Positions 41,106-50,030 of a stretch of 64,000 nt of DNA are shown in pieces. This DNA comes from Prorocentrum cordatum (Eukaryota > Sar > Dinophyceae > Prorocentrales > Prorocentraceae), in NCBI GenBank assembly GCA_963575745.1, contig CAUYUJ010012158.1:378501-442500 (forward strand), written 5' to 3'. How positions within the stretch are numbered: position 1 is the first letter of the stretch; each line of letters starts with the position of its first letter. The notes under the pieces are model-generated. The model was not told the DNA's origin. It did not search any database and saw nothing but the letters and a program-made list of their open reading frames with translations. Made by a program: the position numbers and the translations under genes.

Positions 41106-41237
41106 GACCCCCTCAATCCAGGGGCCAGACTCGACGAGGGTGACGTAGAGCCAGCTGCGCTGGATCTCCCCGAAGGAGATCTCTCGCTCGAGGAGATCGA
41201 GAAGCTCATGAAGGCCCACCCCTGGATCTGGACATGA
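41106..41237 (+). CDS. Terminal exon of the 40.5 kb gene
   Basis: After CCGCCGCCAG reads DPLNPGARLDEGDVEPAALD, LPEGDLSLEEIEKLMKAHPW, IWT and a TGA at 41,235-41,237. The acidic amphipathic end (LSLEEIEKLMKA) is probably helical. Phase with the preceding exon is best if the acceptor is the CCAG ending at 41,128 rather than 41,105. Confidence 0.6.
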   Translation, partial: DPLNPGARLDEGDVEPAALDLPEGDLSLEEIEKLMKAHPWIWT

Positions 41238-41259
41238 ATGGGGTTTCGTGAAATCAGCA

Positions 41260-41520
41260 GGCCCAACTCCAACTCCCCAACTCCAACTCCCCCCAATTCC
41301 AACGATGACGATGGCGACCGCGACGACGACGACGACGACGCCGGCGGCGACGACGACGACGACGACGACAGGGGCCCCCAGGGCTGCTCCCTCGGGAGGG
41401 CCGCCGCCCGCCGCCCCTGAAGCAGCCGCGCAGGCCGGGCCCCAGGGGCGCCATCGTCCAGCGTGTGCTATATATCTGTGCCCCAACTCCAACTCCCCCC
41501 AACTCCTCCTGCCCCAACTT

Positions 41521-41568
<48 letters not shown>

Positions 41569-41850
41569 GGGCTCCGGGCTCTGGAGAGCCCCCGGGGTGC
41601 ACTGTCCCAGAGGCAGCGCGCGAGGATGACTCGGGCGACACGGGCTGACCGCTCGGGAGGTAGATAGCACACGCAGCCAAATGGGGGAGGAGTGGAGAGG
41701 GGGATATCCAAAGCAGCGTCTGGGGATGGCGAGATTTGCCGAGCCCAGTGGCACCAGCGCCCGCTTCCCATTCCCGACCCCGCCGCACGCTCTGGCCCCT
41801 CCTGCCCTCCACTCTCTCCCTCTCTCTCTCTGCCTCTTTCTGGGGAAGGA
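41260..41850. other. Intergenic repeats: CCAACTCC, GAC, TA runs
   Basis: CCAACTCCAACTCC at 41,268-41,300 and again at 41,478-41,510, a GAC run, a 44-bp TA array and octamers GTGCTATA (41,465) and GATAGCAC (41,663), which share extended ends (GCGTGTGCTAT). No gene. Confidence 0.7.
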
Positions 41851-41853
41851 CAG

Positions 41854-42402
41854 CCTGCTTCGACATGTGGTCGGCGGGCGTGGGGAGCAAGCTGATCAGC
41901 AAGAGGATCAAGAGCATGGCCGCGTCGCCTCCCGCCTCTTCTTCCACCATCACCCTGAGAAGCTGGAAAAAAAGACAGGCAAAACGTGAGACTGACTTCG
42001 AGGGGCAGAAGAAGAGAAGGACTCAAGCTGAGCTGAGCTTGCACAAACTGAAGGGCTTGTTTGGTAAAGCCGACGACAAGACTGCTCGGACCCACCCCAG
42101 TGGGCCCAAGCGTCGCAAGAGTGCTCCCACACTTGGCCAAGGCTCCAACGCTGCGTCACCTGCGCCACTTGCCGGCGACCAGGGCGCCCCCCCGCTTGCG
42201 GACAGACAGGGCACTGGCACTCCATCACCTGCCCAGCCTTCGGGCAGCCAGGGCACCGGCACTCCATCACCTGCCCAGCCTTCAAGCAGCCACGGCACCG
42301 GCACTCCATCGTCTGCCCCGCTTGACAATGGCCAGGGCGGCTCGAATCCAGATGGCCAGATTGTGGGTCCTGCAGAACAGGTGATTCGACCAGCGAATAA
42401 GC
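41854..42402 (+). CDS. Pogo-like gene, first recognised exon (linker with repeats)
   Basis: After GGGGAAGGACAG reads CFDMWSAGVGSKLISKRIKS, a basic KKRQAKRETDFEGQKKRRTQ, then three GTGTPS(P/S)AQPSGSQ-type repeats and GGSNPDGQIVGPAEQVIRPA. Donor GC|GTGATT at 42,403 leaves one base, matching the acceptor of the next exon. The frame otherwise runs to a TAA at 42,460. Start codon not identified. Confidence 0.5.
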
Positions 42403-42817
42403 GTGATTCCATTGTAATTTTCAAAAAGATGCAGATCATTCATTCTCTGGCTTTGCCGTAATCCGCCTGACCAGGCCATGCTGACTGATGTGCCATTCCC
42501 CCTCCTCGTCTCTCGTTGTGTCGCTTCTCATCCTCCTCATTCCTCGTTTCTCTTCCTCCTCAATCTGTCGATGTTGCTTCTTCCTCTTCCTCCTCCTCCG
42601 CCCAATGGCCCAGCCGCCTGCCTGTGCTATCCCCTCTCCCGCCTGGTCGCCGCCAGGTCCAACAGGCTTACCGCGACCAAGAGGGCCCCAAGACGGCTCC
42701 AAGAGGGCCCCGAGAGGGCTCCAAGAGGCCCCGGCAACAAAAAAACAATGTATTTTTGCCATGCTGTTATCAGATTCCACTGGGGGCTTCTGAAGAGCCC
42801 CAAGGAGGGGTCCTCAG

Positions 42818-43424
42818 GCTTCTCCATGCGCTGCCAGGGGCTGTCTCTGGGAAGACAGGTGATGGATTTCTATCAAAGTATGGAGGGCCCTCACAGAATC
42901 CGCGAAGATCTGACTATAGCAGAGTTCCCTGAATCTATAAAAAGGACAATGATTCACCGTTGGATTGCCTCTTCTAAGAAGTACTATTGGGGCCAGCTCC
43001 CAGTGAAGGTGGCAAAATCGCAGAAAGAGGTGCCCAAATGGTTTCGGAAGGCGATGAATTTGGATTTGAAGGGCCCAGGTTCCAACAACTTCTTGCCTAT
43101 GGAAATTCAGATCCTGCTAGATAAGTGGCTGTGCAGCAGGACCCAAGCCATGGATCACAGCAAAGCAATCCGGGAGCAGCTCTCAACTAAGAACATCGTC
43201 GAAGCGGCCAAGAAGGTGATCAGCCGCTACAACCTCAGGGCCATAAAGACAAACAAGGACATCGACGCGACGAACAATGCAACATGGGATAAATTCCTGG
43301 CTAAAGAGATCACTGACGACCAAGCCACAGAGATGTACCTGAAGCGTATTCCTCTAGCTGAAGGCCATCCCACAGCGACGTGGGCGAAGCGGTTCAAGGA
43401 CAGATTTGGCTGGCGTACCAAGAG
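42818..43424 (+). CDS. Pogo/Tigger-like transposase, CENP-B-type helix-turn-helix exon
   Basis: After GGGTCCTCAG reads FSMRCQGLSLGRQVMDFYQS, EFPESIKRTMIHRWIASSKK, then PMEIQILLDKWLCSRTQAMD, TKNIVEAAKKVISRYNLRAI and GHPTATWAKRFKDRFGWRTK. The second half matches the CENP-B HTH pattern that ends in a GW-x2-RFK-x2-R-like phrase, preceded by a first HTH ending ...MIHRWI. Donor AGAG|GTCCGAG leaves two bases, exactly what the acceptor at 44,303 needs. Binds DNA in the family. Confidence 0.7.
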
Positions 43425-43640
43425 GTCCGAGCTCCCCCTTCCAATTTAGATAGCGGGCTGTGCTAACTACACTGCGTCATTCTACTCGCTGGGGTGGGCC
43501 CTCGTCGTCGCGGCTCGACGCGGCTCGAAAGACTCGTGGCGTCGATGGCCCCCGAGCGGTCGAACGAACAGAGTCCAAATGGCTGGGGGAGGGCATTCCG
43601 AGCGGTCGAACGAACAGAGTCCAAATGGCTGGGGGAGGGG

Positions 43641-43883
43641 GATAGCACAGGCCAGGACAGAGGAGGACGGGGAGGAAGGGGAGGAGGGAGGGAGGGGCGA
43701 GGAAGGGGTGCAGCAGCATAATGAGCACCCTTCCCTCCCTGCACCCCTCTCCCCATCGCCGCCTGGCCAGCTGCTGCCTGCTCGGCCAGGATCGCCTCGA
43801 TGCCCAGGCAGTCGTCGGCCTGGCGAGGGAGGTGGGGGGGGGGGGCGAGGAGGAGGAGGAGGCGGCGCCCTGGCTGTGCTATC
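43641..43883. mobile_element. Octamer-bounded unit, 243 bp
   Basis: Starts GATAGCACAGGCCAGG and ends CCCTGGCTGTGCTATC, inverted repeats apart from one base slip. The interior is GGA-rich and CTCCCTGC-rich, with no coding capacity. Confidence 0.5.
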
Positions 43884-44086
43884 TGCGAGTCGTTACTCTC
43901 TCGGGCTTTTCCCTCTGAACTTCTTGGGGCCCTTGGTCCTCGGTCCTCGATCGCCGCCGCCGACGACGACGACGACGACCAAGACGACGACCAAGACGAC
44001 GACGACGACCACGACGACGACCGCGACGACGACGACGACGATGGAGGCGGCGGCGTCGGCGCCGGAGCCGGCAGCGGCCTGGGCCT

Positions 44087-44263
44087 CTTGGGCGTTGCGT
44101 AATGGAGGGGTCATAAATAGGGGGGTGGCGAGGGTGGTCCGAAAAGGTACCCAAACGGTACCTAAACGAGCCCCCTGGGGGTCTGGAGGGGCCCGAAAGG
44201 GGCACGAAAGGGGACCGTTTCTGACCCCCCCATTTATGACCCCCCCATTAAGCAACGCCCAAG
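44087..44263. mobile_element. MITE-like hairpin element, 177 bp
   Basis: Left arm CTTGGGCGTTGCGTAATGG continuing AGGGGTCATAAATAGGGGGG. The right arm is its inverted repeat with three mismatches over about 38 bases (arms 44,087-44,126 and 44,224-44,263). Interior holds GGTACC twice. No coding capacity. Sits in an intron 40 nt before the DDE exon. Confidence 0.75.
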
Positions 44264-44302
44264 CCTCGGAGCGCCCCTGCCCTGCCTGTGCTATCCGCTC
44301 AG

Positions 44303-45102
44303 GCTGTCTGCGCCTGGGGACGCGCTCCCGCTGAACCACTGGAAAGTGGTGCAATGGAGACGGGGTTGGACAGAGGATCTTGCCAGGGCCAACGTGGACG
44401 AGCGCCTTGTCTTGAACTATGACCAGGTTTGGCGCATTGTGCATCGCGGGAGCCAGGTAAAGCTATACAAGGCACGGGACCGATCAGGACGCCAGCTCGA
44501 TGGGCTGTCGCGCAAGCAGCAGTTCATGGCGAGAGAGGCTCGGGGATCTCTGGCTATGCTCAAGAAGAAAGCCTACGACGAGGCCAACACCTACCTGGAC
44601 TACGAGTGCCTGGGCGATTCCACTGATGAGGAAGTCGAGGCCGATCCTGACTTCGTCTCCAACATCCCTGTGGCCGGGGCCCGGCTGCCACATACCTGCG
44701 TCACCTCAGTGTGGGCCAGCGGCCACACAGGGCCCCTCATCTACGTGTTCGGGTCGAACGGGCCACTCAAGGCGAGCACCGTCGCTGAGCTGAACAACAA
44801 GTACCAGGGGGAAATCTTCTGCATGATGAGCGGCATAGCTACCCACTTCATGGACACAGATTCAACTCTGCGCATGTGGGAGGGTGCCTTTGCACCAGCC
44901 TTCGCCCAGCGCCGCAAGGATTTGGGCTTGACGCGCGCCGTCAGAGGGGCCCTAGTCTATGATTCATTCTCGGGAAACGAGGGGAGCGGTGGGAATGTCC
45001 AGCGCGAGAAGTTCCTGGAGGACCACAACCTGATCGCGAAGCAGATTCTTCCGCACGGCACCGCTGTACTCCAAGCATGCGATAAGATACACGCATACTG
45101 GC
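44303..45102 (+). CDS. Pogo/Tigger-like transposase, DDE-superfamily exon
   Basis: Reads LSAPGDALPLNHWKVVQWRR, then NVDERLVLNYDQVWRIVHRG (first catalytic Asp in an NxDQ context), HTCVTSVWASGHTGPLIYVF, GALVYDSFSGNEGSGGN (second Asp) and LPHGTAVLQACDKIHAYWRR (third Asp, in the LP-x-T-x2-LQ-x2-D context). This is the DDE_1 pattern of pogo/Tigger/Jerky transposases. All three acidic residues are present. The gene is cut by introns and has a long C-terminal extension, so it is probably a domesticated or host-spliced derivative, although intron-bearing elements cannot be excluded. A GC-type donor GGC|GCAGGT at 45,103 gives the right phase for 45,502. Confidence 0.7.
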
Positions 45103-45219
45103 GCAGGTCCGCCGGGCGGGGGGGAGAAGGAGGAGGAGGAGGAGGAGGAGGAAGAGGGGGGGGCGACGACGACTCCTCTGTTCTTAGGTGCGTGCGAAGC
45201 GCGCGGTGGCGCTCAGTTA

Positions 45220-45331
45220 TATAGCACAGCCTGGGACGAGGGGGCGAGGAGGAGCATGGGGGAGGAGGGGGAGGAGGAGGAGGAGGAGAAGAAGGATGTG
45301 CTAACCGCCCACCTGGCCAGGCTGTGCTAAC
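45220..45331. mobile_element. Octamer-bounded unit, 112 bp
   Basis: Left TATAGCACAGCCTGG and right CCAGGCTGTGCTAAC are inverted repeats over 13 bases. A further GTGCTAAC lies inside at 45,298. The interior is GGA repeat. Confidence 0.6.
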
Positions 45332-45501
45332 CGCCCCCCTTGGTGCTAGCGGGTGAGGGCGAGATGCAAGACGCGGGCCCCCCGATGTCCCTTGGGCCCC
45401 CTGAGGCTACAAAAAGCTTTGGATGTTCCAGAACGAGAGGCCCCCTGAGACCCGAATGCGATATTTTTAAAACGTTACCTTGCGACCTGTCCTCCCCGCA
45501 G

Positions 45502-45639
45502 TCAGGTTGACCGATGCTTACGAGGCCGAAGCAGTTGGATTCAATGCTAACCCCATGCGACGCGCAGCACTTCATGATATTGCTCGCAATGAATCAGGAT
45601 TTGCAGATCGGCGCCTGGGAACGCCAGAAGAGGTCCGAT
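45502..45639 (+). CDS. Pogo-like gene, exon after the DDE domain
   Basis: After CTCCCCGCAG reads RLTDAYEAEAVGFNANPMRR, AALHDIARNESGFADRRLGT and PEE. Donor AGAG|GTCCGATG (same GTCCG form as at 43,425) leaves phase 0, matching the next exon at 46,154. Helical in character, as expected for the end of this transposase type. Confidence 0.6.
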
Positions 45640-45685
45640 GGGGCATCAAAAGTTCACGTTCCTCGATTCTGTCACACCCCGAACT

Positions 45686-45716
<31 letters not shown>

Positions 45717-45761
45717 CTATATATCCATCTGGCATTCGGCTACCCGCCGCCCTGCCACCCT

Positions 45762-45823
45762 GCGTTCTCAGAGATAGCACAGGCTGGATCGATATTGTGC
45801 TAACTTTTCGTTGGTGACTATAG
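45762..45823 (-). repeat. 62-bp repeat, inverted copy of 25,209-25,270
   Basis: Holds GATAGCAC (45,773) and GTGCTAAC (45,797) flanking AGGCTGGATCGATATT. Confidence 0.9.
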
Positions 45824-46153
45824 TGGAGTCTCTCGGGAGAATGGCGAGAAACCGCGCTGTGGGCAGGCCCCTCCGCCTGGCGGATGCCCTCGTCGTCGCC
45901 GCCGCCGCCGCTGCCGTCGTCGTCGTCGTCGTCGTCGTCGCTTCTCATCCCCCGGGCCTGGCGGCTGGGCGCCAGCGCGCGCCGTTGGCGGCCCATCGGC
46001 CTGCGGCGCCCTGGCCTGGCGCGCGGCGGGGGGCGTCGCTGTCGCCGTCGTCGTCGCTCGTCGGCCTCGGCCTCCCGGGGGGGCATTGGCGGGGCCGCCA
46101 AAGAGAAGGATCGTCGAGTTTTTTTCGGCTTCTGGGAGCCGCTTTCCTGACAG

Positions 46154-46327
46154 GTTGTGCTGAGCGGCCTCTGGGCGTGGCGCAACTTGCCAAAGACTCT
46201 TTTGGAGTGGGCTTGGTTGTCGGTCGGCCTCGTGAGCGAAGAGTCCATGGCGCAGATGAACAACCGAGAGCCCAGGGGCGAGGACCTTATCGACGAGCAG
46301 GCGGCCAAGGTGTACAAAAAGGCCAGG
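46154..46327 (+). CDS. Pogo-like gene, C-terminal transposase exon
   Basis: After CTTTCCTGACAG reads VVLSGLWAWRNLPKTLLEWA, WLSVGLVSEESMAQMNNREP, RGEDLIDEQAAKVYKKAR and ends at CCAGG|GTGTGTATAC. The AWxxxP-x10-W-x2-VGL phrase resembles the last helices of pogo-type transposases. Phase 0 at both ends. The octamer-like GTGCTGAG at 46,157 here is coding. Confidence 0.6.
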
Positions 46328-47043
46328 GTGTGTATACATATATATATATATATCGCTCCTTCTCTCCCCCATCCTCATTTTCCTCCTGCTCATCGGGCTG
46401 GGCGCCCTTTCCGGGGACGTCTCAAGCAATCGACGTGCTGCACTTCTCCTCCTCTCCCTCCTCCTCCTAGACCCTGAGGGCCAGACCCTCAGGGTCTTGG
46501 CCCCTCCCCCCTCCCCCAGTTGATCCCCCCCTGCGCGGGCTGTGCTATCTCTGGAACCCCGCTTTGCAAAGGACGTGTCTCGGCATCGTTCGGACGTGTG
46601 CATTTTTCGACGTCGTCGTCGTCGCCGCCACTGTCGGCGTCTCGGATGCATCCGAGGCGCTGAAGCCCCTCCCCCCCCCCTTTCCCCATGGAGGTGGAGG
46701 AGGAAGCCTGTTGTGGAGCCATCTGGGGCCTCGCGCCGTCCCGGGCGTTCTTCTGGGCCGTTTTAGGGCATCTTAGGGCATCTATATAAGGCCATTTGGG
46801 GCTCCCCCCCCCCGTGCGCGGGCTGTGCTATCTCGTCGTCGTCGCGGCTCTCTCCACCTTCCCCTCGACCTGTCCTCCAAGTCCGCCGCCGGGCCCTCGG
46901 CCTGCCCCGAGGCTGCCCGAGGCTGCCAGGGGGACCACAAATATCCTGTCGTCGCTGTCGTCGTCGTCGCTGTCGTCGTCGTTCGTCGTCGCTGTCGTCG
47001 TCGTCGTCCTCCTCCTCGTCGTCGTCGTCGCGTCTCGCCCGAG

Positions 47044-47292
47044 TTCATTATGCTGGACGGGAAGCCCGACGTCGAGCCCGACCCAGAGAAGCGCCATGAT
47101 GACCACTCAGCGGAGCTCCCCCACACCCGGGTGTGGCTGTTGGGCGATCAGATGCTCCCGAAGTACATGTACGTTGCCCTGGAGACCGCTCTGTACTCAC
47201 ATCGGAACCAAGTGGCAGCGGCCCTGGCAGCTAAGACGAAGGCTCCCCCTTTCCTCCTCCTCCTGGGGGGGCCCAGGGGGGCTCAGGATCTG
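47044..47292 (+). CDS. Pogo-like gene, extension exon
   Basis: After GTCTCGCCCGAG reads FIMLDGKPDVEPDPEKRHDD, HSAELPHTRVWLLGDQMLPK, YMYVALETALYSHRNQVAAA and KTKAPPFLLLLGGPRGAQDL. Phase 0 start follows the previous exon. Donor CTG|GTGCGC; GTGCTAAC follows 14 nt later at 47,307. Unknown domain. Confidence 0.55.
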
Positions 47293-47780
47293 GTGCGCAC
47301 CAGGATGTGCTAACTAGACGTCGTGAAACCTCTCTCCCTCCCCCTCTTCCTCCTCCTCCTCTTCCATCCCTTCTCCTGGTGCATCAAAAAGATACCCCTG
47401 TCAGACCGCCAGACTTTGCAGCTAAATATGTATATATACACACACCTATATATTAAACAAACCCAGAGGAGATGAAAGGCTGGGGGGATCAGAGATCTGC
47501 AATGCACCAGGCTGTGCTAACTAGATGTCGTAAGAACCTGCCCCCGACTCCCCCCCTCTGCTCTGGACTCTCCTGTGTAGGGCGGGCAGGGCGTTTCGCG
47601 CCGCCGCCCTGGGCCCGACGCTCTCGGGCCACGCCGAGGCCCTCTGGGGGAGGCCGAGGCTCTCGGAGGGAGGCGACGGTTTTGTCGTCGTCGTCGCCGC
47701 CGCTGCTGTCGCCGCCGCCGCTGTCGTCGTCGTCGTCGTCGTCGCGGCCCCAAGGGGGATATGGGGGTCCCATCCGCCAG

Positions 47781-48148
47781 GCTGAGGCGCTGGAGGACGG
47801 CCCGGCCAAGGCGAAGGCGGTCGCAGCCACCGCCGCCGCTGTTGACAAGGTCAACTCGAATCGCTTCTACACGTTTCTCTTTAATCCATCACAGCATCGT
47901 GAGATCAGGGGGAGAGAGAAACTCATGAAGCTGCCAAAGTACAAAGGGGCGACCAAGCATGGTATTGCGTTTCGCCTCGACCCTGCAACTCCGAGCATTC
48001 GCGTAGACCCGCTATCGCCTGGTGAGTTCGTGCCCATTCGGTGCGTGGAGGTATTGCCAGGTACTGACCCAATGCCTGCCATCTTCGCGCTGGACGCCCT
48101 ACCAGAACCGCCCCCCGAGCCTGAAGACGACGAAGGCGCGGGGATGGG
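47781..48148 (+). CDS. Pogo-like gene, extension exon
   Basis: After CCCATCCGCCAG reads AEALEDGPAKAKAVAATAAA, VDKVNSNRFYTFLFNPSQHR, REKLMKLPKYKGATKHGIAF, RLDPATPSIRVDPLSPGEFV and VLPGTDPMPAIFALDALPEP, then an acidic tail. Likely ends between 48,130 and 48,149; a GC donor GAAG|GCGCGG would fit the phase of 48,326. Unknown domain. Confidence 0.55.
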
Positions 48149-48325
48149 GGTCCAGGGAAAACGCCCCAACCCCATTGCGCCAGCTTGTGCTATGTGCTGT
48201 CTCCCCTCGCAGTCGCTGTCGCCGTCGCTGTCGCCGTCGCCGTCGCTGTCGTCGTCGTCGTCGTCGACCCCCCTCCCTCGCCTTACCTCGCCTTCCTTCT
48301 CTCTCAAGCTGCGGCCTCAACCCAG

Positions 48326-48723
48326 GTGGTGACGTCGACCCCGTGATGGCCGAGGGCGGCGCGGCAGTGCCCCTGGCTGGGCCAGGCGGCGACGGAGGGG
48401 GCGGCGGCGGGGGCTTGGGCGCGGCAGTCGAGCCAGGCGGCGGCGGAGGGGGCTTGGGCGAGGCAGTCGAGCTCGAGGAGCTGAACGATTTAACTGTCGA
48501 CGAGTTCCTGAAGTACGAGGCTGGACGCAAGGGCGCGCTGAGGGCTCCGGTGGCGACGCCGCCGGCGCTGCCTCATCACCTGCCCGATGGGGGCCGCCGT
48601 CAGGCCCACGGTGACAAGTGGCAGTACTGGTACGAGAGGTGCCCACGCACAGGGCTGCCCACTGGCTCCGGCGTGGGCCAGTGTAAGTGCCTCGGGATTG
48701 CATGGGCCGATCGAACTCCTTAA
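48326..48723 (+). CDS. Pogo-like gene, terminal exon
   Basis: After GCCTCAACCCAG reads GDVDPVMAEGGAAVPLAGPG, two Gly-rich repeats (GGGGG-LG-AVE), LEELNDLTVDEFLKYEAGRK, GDKWQYWYERCPRTGLPTGS, GVGQCKCLGIAWADRTP and a TAA at 48,721-48,723. The Cys/Trp-rich end could bind a metal (Cys-x-Cys). Closes the gene that starts at or before 41,854. Confidence 0.6.
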
Positions 48724-48790
48724 ACCCTGGCCCTCGATCCTCGAACCTCCAACCTCGATCCTCGAACCTCGAGCGTCGAACCTCGACGGA

Positions 48791-48868
48791 GATAGCACAG
48801 GCAGAACAGGACAGGGAGGATCGTGGAGGAGGGGGATTAGATCCCCCTTCCCTTCTGCCTGTGCTAAG
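48791..48868. mobile_element. Octamer-bounded unit, 78 bp
   Basis: Starts GATAGCACAGGCAGAA and ends TTCTGCCTGTGCTAAG: 14-base inverted ends. Contains GGGGGATTAGATCCCCC, an internal palindrome. Lies 67 bp after the stop codon at 48,723. Confidence 0.65.
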
Positions 48869-48885
48869 TTTGGGCCCTCAAGGAC

Positions 48886-49078
48886 TCGGGCCAGGCGAAA
48901 GGGGGGGATTGGGAAAGGGGGGGTTACGAAATCTGCTGCATGCAGCTGGTTTCGGCCTCGCCGAGGGGCCCATTCCTCGATGCATGGCCGCCTCCGGCGC
49001 CGGGAGGCGCCGGGAAAATCAGCTACATGAGCTGATTCTCAAACCCCCCCTTTGCTATCCCCCCCCTTCGCCCGACCC
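48886..49078. mobile_element. MITE-like hairpin element, about 193 bp
   Basis: Left arm TCGGGCCAGGCGAAAGGGG continuing GGGATTGGGAAAGGGGGGG. The right arm is an imperfect inverted copy (about 35 of 40 bases). The interior contains a CTGCTGCATGCAGCTGG palindrome and duplicated GGCGCCGGGA. No coding capacity. Confidence 0.6.
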
Positions 49079-49497
49079 GAAGGACGTCTGTCTTCCAGAG
49101 CAAGACGTTCGCCTGGCCCCAGCACTACCCCACGAGCGAGGCAGCCCAGGCGGCGGGGAGCGCTTGGGCATGGCAGCAGTGCGCAGTTCACACTGCTGGC
49201 CCTGAGGAGTAGCCATTTTCCCTGTGGCCTGTGCAGCTGCTAGTGGCAGCGCGACCAGGGAGCGGTTCGTTTGCGTCGCAGCCGCCGCCCCCATGCGCGG
49301 GCGCGGCGGACGCGCGGGCGTGGGCGCGGGCTTTCCTCCACCTCCTTCTCCTCCTTCTCCAGTTCCTCCTCCTCCTCCTCCTCCTCCTCCTCCTCCTGCT
49401 CCTCTCTCTTTCTCTGGGCGCCGCTGAGGCGCACCAGGTGGGCCTGGGGCGGGCCTGCCAGGTGTTTTAAGTTCCCGCTTTTGCCTGGTTGGGACAG

Positions 49498-49721
49498 GCG
49501 TGCCAGCAGATGATTCTAAATCCTGGAAGCCAAAACAGGAAAACAACCAGCTGGCGATTTGGCATCCAGGATTGGCGTGGAGCCTGGGGGCGCTCAGCGG
49601 GAGAGACCTGGACTGGTTGCGGGTGCGGCGAGCAAGGCATCTGCTGGCCCACTTCCAGAGCACAGAGAGAAAAAGACTCGCTGATCCACTCCTGCCCCCT
49701 ATCCTGGGGTTCGAAGGGTAA
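49498..49721 (+). CDS. Terminal exon, unknown protein
   Basis: After GGTTGGGACAG reads VPADDSKSWKPKQENNQLAI, WHPGLAWSLGALSGRDLDWL, RVRRARHLLAHFQSTERKRL, ADPLLPPILGFEG and a TAA at 49,719-49,721. Trp-rich, basic and protein-like. Upstream exons not identified (the preceding 500 bp are repeats and a hairpin element). Confidence 0.5.
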
Positions 49722-49793
49722 GGAGTGGGAGGTCAGATCAGATCCAGATCAGCTCGTGCTATCTGCCCTGGCCAGTAAGGGCGGGAGGGGGAG

Positions 49794-49796
<3 letters not shown>

Positions 49797-49842
<46 letters not shown>
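49797..49842. repeat. GA microsatellite
   Basis: About 22 GA units. Confidence 0.95.
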
Positions 49843-49847
<5 letters not shown>

Positions 49848-49999
49848 CCCTCAGAGAGAGCGGGCGCCCTCCGCGGCCTTCTGGCGGCCCCCTGGTGGAG
49901 GAGGAGGAGGAGGGGGAGGAGGAGCTGCCACGTGCGGCTCAGTGGTGCGAACAGAGAGGGCCATTCTGGGCTCCCCCTCCCCTTGCGCGGGCTGTGCTA

Positions 50000-50029
<30 letters not shown>

Positions 50030-50030
<1 letters not shown>

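Larger units (their letters stand above)
43425..44302 (+). other. Phase-supported 878-nt intron with octamers and two TIR elements
   Basis: Between the HTH and DDE exons. Contains an in-frame stop (43,447), GTGCTAAC (43,460), GATAGCAC (43,641), GTGCTATC (43,876 and 44,288), a GAC run and a hairpin element at 44,087-44,263. Reading-frame phase on both sides agrees with removal from GTCCGAG to CGCTCAG, which places all four octamers inside the intron. Confidence 0.6.

Noticed and set aside
49205-49225. Relic of the dinoflagellate spliced leader (TAGCCATTTT)
   Set aside because: Only about 10 bases match and the conserved flanks are absent. Chance is enough.
25251-49763. Octamer as the universal 5' splice site
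   Set aside because: It fits the phase at 35,582 and 37,502, but not at 31,993, and four copies lie inside the phase-supported intron 43,425-44,302. Kept only as one possibility.
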